Notes: generated by a model not told the origin, from the sequence alone. Positions 1 through 7,902 are shown, counted from the first letter of the stretch. The stretch: 40,549 bases of DNA from an uncultured Oscillospiraceae bacterium (GCA_934655875.1 CAKUHB010000024.1:1-40549); one strand, 5' to 3'. Program-made: numbers and translations.

Positions 1-627
1 CTGTTCGAGGTGTTCCGTGACACGGCGGCAGACGCCGATGCGATGGTGGAAGAATATATCCGTATGTACAATGAGCTGACGCAGCACGGCTCGCTCCGGA
101 AAAAGATCGAACAGCAGAATAACATCATCGATCAGGCAAATCGGAAGAAGAATAAGCTCCTGCAGCTTGCCGCAGACGACAGTATTACGAACGCGGATTT
201 CAAGAAGATGACTGCTGACTGCAATCGTGAAATTGAAGAAGCCGAAAAGGAAATCGCAGAACTGGAGCAGACAGCCGCCGAGGGCGACGCCTTCAAGCAG
301 AAGATCGATGAGATCCGCAGAGTCCTGACGAACGCCCAGCGCGACGCGGCGCAGGGGATCATCACAAAGGAGTTCATCGACAAGTATATCAGCAAGATAT
401 TCGTGACACCGAAAGACGACACGACCATGCTGCTTCAGGTCAAGATCTTCACCGGGGAAACGACGGAAAAGTACCTCCGGAAACTCGAAAGCCGCACGGG
501 TCACATCACCCGTGATTTGGCTGAACAGTCAGAAAAGCCAGACGCCGCAAGGGTTTCCAGCCCTGACGATTCTATGGGTCACATGTCTAAGAAAATGATC
601 GAGTCCTACGAGCGCAACATGAAGTGA
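1..627 (+). CDS. Large serine recombinase, C-terminal part (5' end outside window)
   Basis: The frame is open from the first base, so the gene begins upstream and only the last 208 or so residues are visible. The visible part has a long Glu/Lys-rich coiled coil (about residues 30-105 of the fragment) followed by a segment ending in KIFTGETTEKYLRKLES. This arrangement is typical of the coiled-coil and C-terminal region of large serine recombinases of the TnpX/Tn4451 type. Such enzymes excise and insert mobilisable elements through a DNA-linked serine. The catalytic N-terminal resolvase domain and zinc ribbon lie outside the window and cannot be checked. These recombinases are often the last gene of their element, so the element boundary may fall just downstream, before the argS terminator. 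Family is fairly secure; substrate site is unknown. Confidence 0.72.
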   Translation: MFEVFRDTAADADAMVEEYIRMYNELTQHGSLRKKIEQQNNIIDQANRKKNKLLQLAADDSITNADFKKMTADCNREIEEAEKEIAELEQTAAEGDAFKQKIDEIRRVLTNAQRDAAQGIITKEFIDKYISKIFVTPKDDTTMLLQVKIFTGETTEKYLRKLESRTGHITRDLAEQSEKPDAARVSSPDDSMGHMSKKMIESYERNMK

Positions 628-685
628 GTCTTTTCCTCTGGATTTCCAAAGGCGAAGACGGGAGCTGCCGCCGGGCGGCAGCTCC
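628..685 (+). other. Hairpins directly after the recombinase gene
   Basis: Two dyads follow the recombinase stop codon: an imperfect one at 628-659 (GTCTT pairing with AAGAC, plus internal pairs) and a strong GC-rich one, GGAGCTGCCGCC (661-672) against GGCGGCAGCTCC (674-685). The second lacks a T-run on the plus strand, so it is a poor intrinsic terminator. It could be a weak terminator or part of the end of the mobile element. Function is not established. Confidence 0.4.
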
Positions 686-705
686 TGAAGCTTCTGTCCA
701 TATGA

Positions 706-742
706 TAAAATACCCCGCATTTTGTGCAGAAATGCGGGGTAT
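706..742 (-). terminator. Rho-independent terminator of argS
   Basis: ATACCCCGCATTT (710-722) pairs with AAATGCGGGGTAT (730-742). On the minus strand the hairpin is followed by TTTT (707-710 on plus). It lies 17 bases after the argS stop codon. Confidence 0.8.
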
Positions 743-758
743 CGATATATTGTAATTC

Positions 759-2516
759 TTACATCCGTTCCGGGGCGGAGAAGCCGAGCAGATCGATGCA
801 GGACTCCAATACGCCGCGCGTCAGATCCATGAGCGCCGCATAGCTGGCCTGCTTTTCGGCGTCCGGCTCCGTGAGGATCTTGACGTCGTGGTAGAACTTG
901 TTCGCGGCTGTGGCCAGCTCGTAGATATACGCGCAGATCGCATTCGGCGCGGAATCGCGGTACGCGGACCAGAGCGCGTCCGCCATGCGGCTGAGTACCA
1001 GCATCAGCTGCTTCTGCTCTGCGCCGTCCGCCGGCAGCAGCTGCTCGCCGGAGACCGGCTTGCCGTATTTGGACAGGATCGATTTGATCCGGACGATCGT
1101 ATAGAGGATATACGGGCCGGTGTTGCCCTCGAACGACGAGAAGCGGTCAAGATCAAAGACATAGTCCTTCGTCGGCATGTTGCTGAGATCGCCGTATTTG
1201 AGCGCGGCCATCGCGATGCACTTCGCCGTCTGCGGCAGCTCCTCGTCGGAGACAGTCTGATTCTCCTTGATCTTGCTCGTCACATAGTCCGTAACGTCCG
1301 CGATCAGCGTCTCCAGCCGCATCACGCCGCCGGCGCGCGTCTTGAAGGGCTTGCCGTCCTTGCCGTTCATCGTGCCGAAGCCAATGTGGCCGAGCTGCGT
1401 GTCCGGGCTGACGAGTCCGGCTCTCTTTGCCACGCGGAAGACCTGCTCAAAGTGCAGGTTCTGCCGCTTGTCGGTCAGATACATATATTTTGCCGGGTGA
1501 TAGTCCTGCTCGCGCTGGACGATCGTGGCAAGGTCGGTCGTGGCGTAGAGCGTCGCGCCGTCCGACTTCACGAGAATGCAGGGCGGAACCTCCTTGGTGT
1601 CGCTCTCCTCCTGCACCGGCACGACCAGCGCACCCTCGGATTCTACACACAGCCCCTTGGCCTTGACGGTCTCGAGCATCTGCGGAATATACTTCTGCGC
1701 GTCGCTCTCTCCGAGCCAGACGTCAAAGCTCACGCCGAGATTGTCATAGTTCCGCTTCAGATCCTCGACCGATACGCGCAGGATATGCTGCCAGAGCGCG
1801 CGCTCGCCGCGCTCGCCGTGCTGAAGGCGGAAGGTCTCCTCGTGTGCGCGGGCGGCGAAGGCTTCGTCCTCCTTGCTTCTGGCGCTGGCCGCGGGATAAA
1901 TGCGCTCCAGCTCCGAGATCGTGAACGGCGCTTCGGCGGGATAGTCGCCGATGAAGTCCGGATCAAAATAGGGAAGTCCCGGCTTTTCGTCCTGCAATTG
2001 CGCCATGATGAGACCCATCTGCAAGCCCCAGTCGCCCAGATGAATGTCGCCGATCACGTGGTTGCCGAAGAACCGGTAGATACGCTTGAGCGATTCGCCG
2101 ATGATGGCGCTGCGCAGATGGCCGACGTGCAGCGGCTTTGCCACATTCGGGCCGCCATAATCGAGGACGATCGTGCAGGCATCCGGATCATTCTGCGCGC
2201 CGTAGTGCGGCTCCGCGGCCATGCGGCGCAGATAGCTGGCGAGATAGTCCTCGGAGAGCTTCAGATTGAGAAAGCCCGGCATGACGGCCTCGGCGCTTGC
2301 AAACATTTCGTTCTCGCCGAGCGCTTCCAGAACGGCGTTCGCGATCTGGATGGGGGCCTTGTGATATTTTTTTGCAGCCGCCAGTGCGCCGTTGCACTGG
2401 TATTCGCACAGATCCGGACGGTTGGAGAGCGTGGCCTTGCCATACGCCGCGTCAAACCCGGCCTTTTCAAACGCACCGGAAAGCTGCTCAGAGATCAGAT
2501 CGATCAGAAATTTCAT
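759..2516 (-). CDS. argS: Arginyl-tRNA synthetase
   Basis: Class I aminoacyl-tRNA synthetase that charges tRNA-Arg with arginine in the cytoplasm; 585 residues, a normal length. The N-terminal add-1 domain is followed by the catalytic core with GGPNVAKPLHVGHLRSA, which contains the HIGH-type motif HVGH. GKPFKTRAGG stands in the place of the KMSKS loop, the usual variant in ArgRS. The C-terminal part is the DALR anticodon-binding domain. A GTG at 2525 is in frame, but the ATG at 2516 was chosen because AAAGGG lies at a good distance before it and overlaps the GTG. The gene has its own promoter (2551-2579) and terminator, so it is probably monocistronic although spmAB lies upstream on the same strand. 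Confidence 0.96.
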   Translation of the reverse strand: MKFLIDLISEQLSGAFEKAGFDAAYGKATLSNRPDLCEYQCNGALAAAKKYHKAPIQIANAVLEALGENEMFASAEAVMPGFLNLKLSEDYLASYLRRMAAEPHYGAQNDPDACTIVLDYGGPNVAKPLHVGHLRSAIIGESLKRIYRFFGNHVIGDIHLGDWGLQMGLIMAQLQDEKPGLPYFDPDFIGDYPAEAPFTISELERIYPAASARSKEDEAFAARAHEETFRLQHGERGERALWQHILRVSVEDLKRNYDNLGVSFDVWLGESDAQKYIPQMLETVKAKGLCVESEGALVVPVQEESDTKEVPPCILVKSDGATLYATTDLATIVQREQDYHPAKYMYLTDKRQNLHFEQVFRVAKRAGLVSPDTQLGHIGFGTMNGKDGKPFKTRAGGVMRLETLIADVTDYVTSKIKENQTVSDEELPQTAKCIAMAALKYGDLSNMPTKDYVFDLDRFSSFEGNTGPYILYTIVRIKSILSKYGKPVSGEQLLPADGAEQKQLMLVLSRMADALWSAYRDSAPNAICAYIYELATAANKFYHDVKILTEPDAEKQASYAALMDLTRGVLESCIDLLGFSAPERM

Positions 2517-2550
2517 ACGATTCACCCTTTATCCTGTCATAAGTTTGACT

Positions 2551-2579
2551 ATTATAGCAGAAAAAACTGTGCTTGTACA
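2551..2579 (-). promoter_or_regulatory. Promoter of argS
   Basis: On the minus strand TGTACA (2574-2579) and TATAAT (2551-2556) are separated by 17 bases. The start codon is about 35 bases downstream. The same TGTACA-17-TATAAT arrangement precedes the HD-domain gene at 33020. Confidence 0.75.
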
Positions 2580-2606
2580 GAAAAAAAGCGTATGATCAGC
2601 AACCAA

Positions 2607-3128
2607 TCAGAAGAACACCCGCACGCTCAGCGCGGCCATGCAGAAGCCAGTCAGATCGGCGGCCAGCGCGGCGGGGATGGCGTAGCGTGTTTTTTTGATT
2701 CCGGCGGCTCCGAAGTAAACACTGATCGTGTAGAACGTCGTCTCCGACGAGCCGAGCATCACGGCGGCCGTCCGCCCGATCGTGGAGTCCACGCCGTACT
2801 GCCGCATCAGATCCGTTCCAACGGCCAGCGCCGCGCTGCCGCTGAACGGCCGGATGAGAACGAGCGGCGCAAGCTCCGCCGGGATGCCGAAAACCCGGAA
2901 GACCGGCGCGAGCAGCGGTGCGGCGAGCGTAAAAAACCCGCTTTCGCGCAGCATCGTGACTGCGCTCAGCATGAGAACGAGCGTCGGCGTCAGCGTCAGC
3001 ATCAGCCGCAGGCCGTCCTTCGCGCCGTCCAGCATCAGCTGGTACGCGTCCAGCCTTTTGGAGAGCGCCGCCGCGCCCGCGGCGAGCAGCAGCGCGGGGA
3101 TGAGCAGTCCGGTCAGTGCTTCCAGCAT
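2607..3128 (-). CDS. spmB: Spore maturation protein B
   Basis: A 173-residue polytopic membrane protein of the nucleoside-recognition (Gate) family. SpmA and SpmB are needed in Bacillus for spore core dehydration and heat resistance. Hydrophobic segments fill most of the chain, and conserved stretches such as IRPFSGSAAL and GSSETTFYT are typical of SpmB. The start overlaps the 3' end of spmA by 16 bases, indicating translational coupling. The usual neighbour dacB is not in the window. The gene implies that the organism sporulates, or descends from spore formers. Confidence 0.93.
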   Translation of the reverse strand: MLEALTGLLIPALLLAAGAAALSKRLDAYQLMLDGAKDGLRLMLTLTPTLVLMLSAVTMLRESGFFTLAAPLLAPVFRVFGIPAELAPLVLIRPFSGSAALAVGTDLMRQYGVDSTIGRTAAVMLGSSETTFYTISVYFGAAGIKKTRYAIPAALAADLTGFCMAALSVRVFF

Positions 3129-3694
3129 CGCCGCAGTCCTTTCGCCGCAAGGATCCCCGCCGCAACAGAGCAGGCGGACGCCAGCCAGACGGCAGGCAGA
3201 ATGTCAAACGCCTGCGCCGCGCCAAGCCCTGCCCGGACGGCTGCAACTGTCGACGGGATCAGCTGCAAGGAAGCCGTGTTCATCACCACGAGCAAGCACA
3301 TCTCGTCCGAAGCCGCGCCGCTGCCCTGCAATGCCTGCATACGCTGCACCGCGCGGACGCCCAGCGGCGTGGCTGCGTTGCCAAGTCCCAGAAGATTGGC
3401 CGCCAGATTGCCGCAGAGACTGGAAAAGCCCTCTGCGTCTCCGGCACAGACGGGGAACAGCCGCCGCAGCAGCGGATGGAGCAGCCGGCACAGCTTCCGC
3501 GTCAGCCCGGCGCGCTCCATGATGCGCGCAGCGCCCGACCACAGACAGACCGGCCCCGCGATCGTCAGCGCCAGCTCCAGCCCGCCGGCTGCGCCGGACA
3601 ATGCAGCACGGCTGGAATTAAAAGGCGTGCCTGTAAAAATATCGGAAATCAGAGATAGAAAAACCAACCCGAACCATAAAAAAGTCAACAACAT
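3113..3694 (-). CDS. spmA: Spore maturation protein A
   Basis: A 193-residue membrane protein, partner of SpmB. The sequence contains the family stretches NLAANLLGLGNAATPLG and NTASLQLIPST, which mark the nucleoside-recognition domain of SpmA. ATG at 3694 is preceded by GGAG seven bases upstream. spmB overlaps its end by 16 bases, so the two form one unit. The gene is divergent from the AbrB-type regulator at 3850, with 155 bases between them. I could not identify a convincing sporulation sigma-factor promoter in that gap. Confidence 0.93.
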   Translation of the reverse strand: MLLTFLWFGLVFLSLISDIFTGTPFNSSRAALSGAAGGLELALTIAGPVCLWSGAARIMERAGLTRKLCRLLHPLLRRLFPVCAGDAEGFSSLCGNLAANLLGLGNAATPLGVRAVQRMQALQGSGAASDEMCLLVVMNTASLQLIPSTVAAVRAGLGAAQAFDILPAVWLASACSVAAGILAAKGLRRCWKH

Positions 3695-3780
3695 ATGGAA
3701 ACTCCGTTAAGAAAAAGTCAGTTTGTTCAAAATTTGTACATAATTGAATGGTAGAATAAAGAAGCTTGAGGGAAGGGCGT

Positions 3781-3803
3781 CCGGATAGTCATGCAGTATC
3801 CGG
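3781..3803 (+). promoter_or_regulatory. Dyad in the leader of the AbrB-type gene
   Basis: CCGGATA (3781-3787) and TATCCGG (3797-3803) form a perfect 7-bp inverted repeat around 9 bases, 46 bases before the start codon. It could be an RNA hairpin in the leader or a protein-binding site. There is no T-run behind it. A possible -10 (TAGAAT, about 3752) lies upstream but no good -35 was found. Confidence 0.4.
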
Positions 3804-3849
3804 GGGCTTGGTTCTGGTGCATGGAAAGAAATAAGGGGGTCGTTTACCA

Positions 3850-4095
3850 ATGAAATCCACAGGAATCGTCAGAAAAGTCGACGAGCTTGGCAGAATCGTT
3901 CTGCCGATCGAGCTTCGCCGCACGCTGGACATCGCTGAGAAGGACGCTATCGAAATCTATGTCGACGGCGAATCCATTATTCTCAAAAAGTACGAGCCGA
4001 CATGCATTTTCTGCGGCGATGGCAGAAACGTCGAGAACTACAAGGGCAAGAACATCTGCGCCAACTGCATGAAAGAGCTTCGTGCAGGCAAGTGA
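3850..4095 (+). CDS. AbrB/SpoVT-family transcriptional regulator with Cys4 tail
   Basis: An 81-residue protein. Residues 1-48 are a swapped-hairpin AbrB DNA-binding domain: KSTGIVRKVDELGRIVLPIE is the hallmark start of AbrB, Abh and SpoVT. Members act as dimers or tetramers on transition-state and sporulation genes. The C-terminal part carries four cysteines at 52, 55, 70 and 73 (CIFC and CANC), probably a small zinc ribbon instead of the longer oligomerisation domain of B. subtilis AbrB. The start is preceded by AAGGGGG about 10 bases upstream. The gene is monocistronic, closed by a strong terminator. Target genes are unknown; the divergent spmAB pair is one possibility. Confidence 0.9.
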   Translation: MKSTGIVRKVDELGRIVLPIELRRTLDIAEKDAIEIYVDGESIILKKYEPTCIFCGDGRNVENYKGKNICANCMKELRAGK

Positions 4096-4104
4096 CCAAC
4101 TGAG

Positions 4105-4140
4105 AAAAATCCCGCTGCGATCACCGCAGCGGGATTTTTT
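4105..4140 (+). terminator. Rho-independent terminator after the AbrB-type gene
   Basis: ATCCCGCTGCG (4109-4119) pairs with CGCAGCGGGAT (4125-4135), loop of 5, followed by six T. An A-run before the stem makes it possibly bidirectional. Confidence 0.9.
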
Positions 4141-4206
4141 ATGCCTTTCTGGAAATGTTTGCTGCGCATTCAAGCGGAAATGCGGCCTGCTTTGTTGGAA
4201 AAGCGA

Positions 4207-4235
4207 CAGACTTGCCGGCGCGATTCAAATATAAT
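4207..4235 (+). promoter_or_regulatory. Probable hcp promoter
   Basis: A perfect TATAAT (4230-4235) lies 32 bases before the hcp start. The hexamer 17 bases upstream (CAGACT) is a poor -35, which would fit activator dependence, but no clear HcpR-type dyad was recognised. Confidence 0.42.
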
Positions 4236-4267
4236 GCAGCCATAAACAAGAAAGCGAGGATCACAAG

Positions 4268-5863
4268 ATGGATCGGAACATGTTTTGTTTTCAGTGCGAG
4301 CAGACGGCTGGCTGCACCGGCTGTACCGGAAAAGCAGGCGTCTGCGGCAAGAGTGCCGATGTGGCGAAGCTGCAGGATGAGCTGACCGGCGCGCTTGTCG
4401 GTCTGGCCAGGGCAGCGGACAATGCTCCGGACGTGAACGAGGGCACGTGGCGGCTGATGATCGAGGGGCTGTTCACGACGGTCACCAATGTAAACTTCAA
4501 CGAAAAAACCATTCGCGGGATGATCGCCAGCGTGCACGCGGAAAAGGCGCGGCTCGTGCCGGACTGCGCTGCCTGCATGTCCGCATGCGGACGAACCCGC
4601 GACTATGATCTGGCGCAGCTTTGGAGCGCGCAGGAGGATATCCGCAGTCTCAAATCGCTCATCCTCTTCGGCGCGCGCGGCATGGCGGCCTATGCGCATC
4701 ACGCAATGGTGCTTGGCTATACCGATGAAGCGGTGAACCGCTTCTTTGCCAAGGCACTCTTTGCCGTGGGCGAGGACTGGGGCATGGAGGAGCTTCTGCC
4801 CATCGTCATGGAGGTCGGCGAGAAAAATCTCAAATGCATGGCGCTTCTTGATAAAGCAAATACCGAGACCTATGGCACACCCGTGCCTGTCACCGTTCCG
4901 CTGACCGTGGAGAAAGGCCCGTTCATCGTGATCTCCGGCCACGACCTGCACGACCTCAAGCTCCTTCTGGAGCAGACCGCGGGCAAGGGCGTTAATGTCT
5001 ACACGCACGGCGAAATGCTCCCCGCCCACGGCTATCCGGAGCTGAAAAAGTATGCCCACCTCAAGGGCAATTTCGGCACGGCATGGCAGAATCAGCAGAA
5101 GGAATTTGCAAATCTCCCTGCGCCGGTGCTGTTTACCACCAACTGCCTTATGCCGCCGAAGGCCAGCTATGCTGACCGCGTGTTTACTACGTCCGTTGTC
5201 TCTTACCCCGAAATCACGCACATCGGCGAGGACAAGGACTTTACGCCTGTCATTGAAAAAGCGCTCGAGCTGGGCGGCTATCCCGAGGATCAGCCCTTCA
5301 CCGGTATCAACGGCGGCAGCACGGTCATGACCGGTTTTGCGCGCGGCGCGGTGCTCGGCGCGGCGGAGCAGGTCATCGAAGCGGTCAAGTCCGGCGCAAT
5401 CCGCCATTTCTTCCTCGTCGCGGGCTGTGACGGCGCGCGCCCCGGCCGCAATTACTATACGCAGTTCGTGAAAAAGACCCCGGCCGACACGGTCGTCCTG
5501 ACCCTTGCCTGCGGCAAATACCGCTTCAACGATCTGAACCTTGGCACGATCGGCGGCCTGCCGCGGCTCATGGACGTGGGACAGTGCAACGATGCCTACA
5601 GCGCCATCCAGATCGCCCTCGCGCTTGCCGATGCCTTCGGCTGCGGCGTAAACGAGTTGCCGCTGTCCATGGTGCTCTCGTGGTACGAGCAGAAGGCCGT
5701 GTGCATCCTGCTGACGCTTCTGCATCTGGGTATCAAAAATATCCGCCTTGGCCCCACGCTCCCGGCGTTTCTCTCGCCGAATGTGCTGAACTACCTCGTG
5801 CAGACCTTCGGCATTGCCCCCATCACCACCCCGGAGGAAGACCTGAAGCAGCTGCTGAAATAA
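4268..5863 (+). CDS. hcp: Hydroxylamine reductase (hybrid-cluster protein)
   Basis: A 531-residue iron-sulfur enzyme carrying a [4Fe-4S] cluster and a 4Fe-2S-2O hybrid cluster. It reduces hydroxylamine in vitro and is thought to detoxify nitric oxide in cells. The N-terminal cysteine cluster MFCFQCEQTAGCTGCTGKAG is the pattern of the strict-anaerobe class (class I). Later conserved stretches include HGEMLPAHGYPEL, the FTTNCLMPP cysteine, GCDGARPGRNYYT and TLACGKYRFN, which supply hybrid-cluster ligands. The start has GAGG 9 bases upstream. The gene stands alone; no NADH oxidoreductase Hcr is nearby, so the electron donor would be encoded elsewhere. The ferredoxin on the other strand (7554-7724) is only a speculative candidate. 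Confidence 0.96.
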   Translation: MDRNMFCFQCEQTAGCTGCTGKAGVCGKSADVAKLQDELTGALVGLARAADNAPDVNEGTWRLMIEGLFTTVTNVNFNEKTIRGMIASVHAEKARLVPDCAACMSACGRTRDYDLAQLWSAQEDIRSLKSLILFGARGMAAYAHHAMVLGYTDEAVNRFFAKALFAVGEDWGMEELLPIVMEVGEKNLKCMALLDKANTETYGTPVPVTVPLTVEKGPFIVISGHDLHDLKLLLEQTAGKGVNVYTHGEMLPAHGYPELKKYAHLKGNFGTAWQNQQKEFANLPAPVLFTTNCLMPPKASYADRVFTTSVVSYPEITHIGEDKDFTPVIEKALELGGYPEDQPFTGINGGSTVMTGFARGAVLGAAEQVIEAVKSGAIRHFFLVAGCDGARPGRNYYTQFVKKTPADTVVLTLACGKYRFNDLNLGTIGGLPRLMDVGQCNDAYSAIQIALALADAFGCGVNELPLSMVLSWYEQKAVCILLTLLHLGIKNIRLGPTLPAFLSPNVLNYLVQTFGIAPITTPEEDLKQLLK

Positions 5864-5870
5864 AAAACAC

Positions 5871-5897
5871 GCCGCACCGCCAGTATGGCGGTGCGGC
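5871..5897 (-). terminator. Terminator between convergent hcp and rsmI
   Basis: GCCGCACCGCCA and TGGCGGTGCGGC form a near-perfect 12-bp stem with a tiny loop. On the minus strand it is followed by GTGTTTTTT, a good intrinsic terminator for the rsmI operon. On the plus strand the following ATATCATTTT is weaker but may still serve hcp. Confidence 0.82.
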
Positions 5898-5909
5898 ATA
5901 TCATTTTGT

Positions 5910-6740
5910 TCAGCCCTTCAAAGTCGCGTCGTACAGCTGATTTTTCGCGTAGCCGGTCAGCTTGGCGACCTGCTTGACGGCGTCCTTGGTGGAAAGACCC
6001 TCGTCCATACGCGCGCGCACCAGCGCCAGCGCGTCCTCAAACGTGCAGCCATCTTCCGCTGCTGCTTCCGCGCCTGCGACGACGAGCACGAACTCGCCGC
6101 GCGGCGGGTTTTCCGCGTAATAGGCCGCAGCTTCACCCAGCGTCGTGCGCCGTACCTCTTCGTGGAGCTTGGTCAGCTCGCGGCAGAGGGAGATCTTCCG
6201 CTCCGCGCCGAAGGCCGCGGTCAGATCCTGCAACGTGGAGAGTAGCTTGTGCGGCGCTTCGTAGAAGATCATCGTCCGCGTCTCGTCCTTCAGTCCCGTC
6301 AGGTGCTCCTGACGGCTTTTTTTGTTGACGGACAAAAAGCCCTCGAAGGTGAACCTGCCGGTCGGAAGACCGGAGATGCTCAGCGCCGTCACCAGCGCGC
6401 ACGGCCCCGGGATGGCGCAGACCGTCACGCCATGCTCCGCGCACAGCCACACCAGATCCTCGCCGGGATCCGAGATGGCGGGGGAGCCCGCGTCCGTCAC
6501 GAGCGCGCAGGTCTCGCCGCCCAAAATCCGCGCAAGAATTTTTTCGCCGCTCTCCGCCTTGTTGTGCTCATGGTAGCTCACAAGGCTTTTTTTCAGCTCC
6601 AGATGATTCAGCAGCTTCAGACTGACGCGCGTATCCTCAGCGGCGATGAAATCCGCTTCGGCCAGCGTCTGCCGGCAGCGCGGGGAGATATCGTTCAGAT
6701 TGCCGATCGGCGTCGGCACCAGATATAGCATACCAGCCAT
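5910..6740 (-). CDS. rsmI: 16S rRNA (cytidine(1402)-2'-O)-methyltransferase
   Basis: A 276-residue SAM-dependent enzyme of the tetrapyrrole-methylase fold that methylates the 2'-OH of C1402 in the 16S rRNA decoding centre, together with RsmH on the same nucleotide. The start MLYLVPTPIGNLNDIS is the family signature. AAEDTR, VSYHEHN, ALVTDAGSPAISDPG and PGPCALVTALSISGLP follow in the usual order. A GTG at 6746 is in frame, but AGGAG lies only 3 bases before it; the ATG at 6740 has proper spacing. It starts 6 bases after the stop of the upstream methyltransferase, so the two are co-transcribed. rsmH sits in the dcw cluster of this same window. Confidence 0.95.
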   Translation of the reverse strand: MAGMLYLVPTPIGNLNDISPRCRQTLAEADFIAAEDTRVSLKLLNHLELKKSLVSYHEHNKAESGEKILARILGGETCALVTDAGSPAISDPGEDLVWLCAEHGVTVCAIPGPCALVTALSISGLPTGRFTFEGFLSVNKKSRQEHLTGLKDETRTMIFYEAPHKLLSTLQDLTAAFGAERKISLCRELTKLHEEVRRTTLGEAAAYYAENPPRGEFVLVVAGAEAAAEDGCTFEDALALVRARMDEGLSTKDAVKQVAKLTGYAKNQLYDATLKG

Positions 6741-6746
6741 GTACAC

Positions 6747-7460
6747 TCACTCCTGTCGGTGGTAAATGCGTCTGCAGTCGGCAGACGCGCTGCCGTCCGG
6801 TTCGTAAAGAACCAGATCCGGCTCATATTGCAGCCCCGGCCTGCCGCCGAGACGGGCTTCCAGCAGAACGAGACTGACCGCGCTCTTGGCCCGGTGCCGG
6901 ACGAAGCGGATGCGCTTCGGCTCCAGCCGCACCGCGCGCAGATCGCACAGCAGGTCGGTCAGCCGCTCCGGCTTGTGGACCAGAAAAAAGCGTCCGCCCC
7001 AACGCAGCGCACGTGCCGCCGCGGCGCAGAGCGCGTCCAGAGGACAGGTAAGCTCGCTGCGGGCGATGGACAGACTGTCTGCGCGGCGCAGATGGCCGCT
7101 GCCCGGCGGATAATAGGGCGGGTTGGAGACGACGCAGTCATAGCTGCCGGGCGCAAGCTCCGGCGGCATCTGCCGCAGATCGCCGCAGAAAACGCGGAAG
7201 CGGTCAGCAAGACTGTTCGCTTCGGCGTTCTGCGCCGCCTGTCGGGCGGCGTCCGGCTGGATCTCGATGCCGTCGACCAGAAGCTCCGGCGCAGCGCCGA
7301 GCAGCAGAAGCCCCAGCGTGCCGCAGCCGCAGCCAAGATCCAGCACCCGCGCCCGCGAGGGCAGCCGGCAGAAATCCGCCAGCACCATGGAATCGGTGCT
7401 GACGCAAAACTGCGCGTCCGGGATATGCATGCGGATCGTTCCGAACAGAAGCTCTTCCAT
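6747..7460 (-). CDS. TrmN6-like (YabB-type) SAM-dependent methyltransferase
   Basis: A 237-residue Rossmann-fold methyltransferase. Motif I is VLDLGCGCGTLGLLLLG and the catalytic motif is VVSNPPYYPPG; NPPY is typical of N6-adenine methyltransferases. The closest known groups are TrmN6 (tRNA1-Val m6A37) and the Gram-positive YabB proteins, which usually sit just before rsmI (YraL) as here. The frame extends upstream to 7541, but that part runs through the ferredoxin terminator. ATG at 7460 (MEELLFGTIR) has GGAG 6 bases upstream and fits the family start. The tRNA substrate is inferred from the family only. Confidence 0.88.
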   Translation of the reverse strand: MEELLFGTIRMHIPDAQFCVSTDSMVLADFCRLPSRARVLDLGCGCGTLGLLLLGAAPELLVDGIEIQPDAARQAAQNAEANSLADRFRVFCGDLRQMPPELAPGSYDCVVSNPPYYPPGSGHLRRADSLSIARSELTCPLDALCAAAARALRWGGRFFLVHKPERLTDLLCDLRAVRLEPKRIRFVRHRAKSAVSLVLLEARLGGRPGLQYEPDLVLYEPDGSASADCRRIYHRQE

Positions 7461-7503
7461 ACCGGCTCCAATCAAAAATGCGCGGATGTGCCGCGCGGAA
7501 AAT

Positions 7504-7540
7504 GAAAAAACAGGGGGTGCTGCATGCCGCAGCACCCCCA
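7504..7540 (-). terminator. Rho-independent terminator of the ferredoxin gene
   Basis: GGGGGTGCTGC (7513-7523) and GCAGCACCCCC (7529-7539) pair around ATGCC. On the minus strand the stem is followed by TGTTTTTT. It separates the ferredoxin from the methyltransferase. Its core GCTGCATGCCGCAGC recurs in the ftsZ terminator. Confidence 0.88.
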
Positions 7541-7553
7541 TCCTGTTATGTGC

Positions 7554-7724
7554 TTATTCCTCGGTAATTGCGTCGTTGGGGCATTCCGCAGCGCAGGTAC
7601 CGCAGTCCACGCACTGATCGGCGTCGATCACGTACTTGCCGTCGCCTTCGCTGATGCAGCCGATGGGACATGCGTCCGCGCAGGAGCCGCACATTACACA
7701 GTTGTCGTTGATTACATGTGCCAT
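7554..7724 (-). CDS. 2[4Fe-4S] ferredoxin
   Basis: A 56-residue protein. Two cysteine motifs are visible: CVMCGSCADACP (Cys 9, 12, 15, 19) and CVDCGTCAAECP (Cys 38, 41, 44, 48). Each has the CxxCxxCxxxCP pattern, giving the classic clostridial two-cluster ferredoxin, a small soluble low-potential electron carrier. Cys23 is extra. AGGTGC lies about 7 bases before the ATG. The gene has its own promoter and terminator, so it is a single-gene unit divergent from clpC. It may donate electrons to many partners; nothing in the neighbourhood fixes which. Confidence 0.96.
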   Translation of the reverse strand: MAHVINDNCVMCGSCADACPIGCISEGDGKYVIDADQCVDCGTCAAECPNDAITEE

Positions 7725-7760
7725 TTTAAAGCACCTCCATTTTCAAGGTAGCTTCATTTT

Positions 7761-7789
7761 ATCATACTTTCCCGAAAATGCAATGGAAA
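7761..7789 (-). promoter_or_regulatory. Promoter of the ferredoxin gene
   Basis: On the minus strand TTTCCA (7784-7789) and TATGAT (7761-7766) are 17 bases apart. An overlapping alternative is TTGCAT-16-TAAAAT. Both lie about 35 bases before the start codon. Confidence 0.6.
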
Positions 7790-7902
7790 ATGTGTAAATA
7801 AATCGAACCGGCCTGATTTTTTCGCGTGCGTCGTATAAACAGCCGGATGCCCGTCGAAACTGTACTCCGCAGGACAGAAATGGAAACAGGGAGGGGATCA
7901 GA

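Noticed and set aside
888..3710. 940-codon open frame on the plus strand across argS, spmB and spmA
   Set aside because: It is the complement of well-supported genes, has Arg/Ala-rich low-quality sequence and no family features; long antisense frames are expected at this GC content.
3695..3849. Sporulation-type promoter for spmA
   Set aside because: No sequence matching a sigma-E, -F or -G pattern at reasonable spacing could be defended by eye.
4139..5899. 586-codon open frame opposite hcp, and a similar 606-codon frame opposite clpC (8377-10197)
   Set aside because: Both are shadows of strongly supported genes with no domains or start signals of their own.
7790..7902. CtsR or CIRCE site upstream of clpC
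   Set aside because: No tandem GGTCAAA-type repeat and no CIRCE dyad are visible; no convincing clpC promoter could be assigned.
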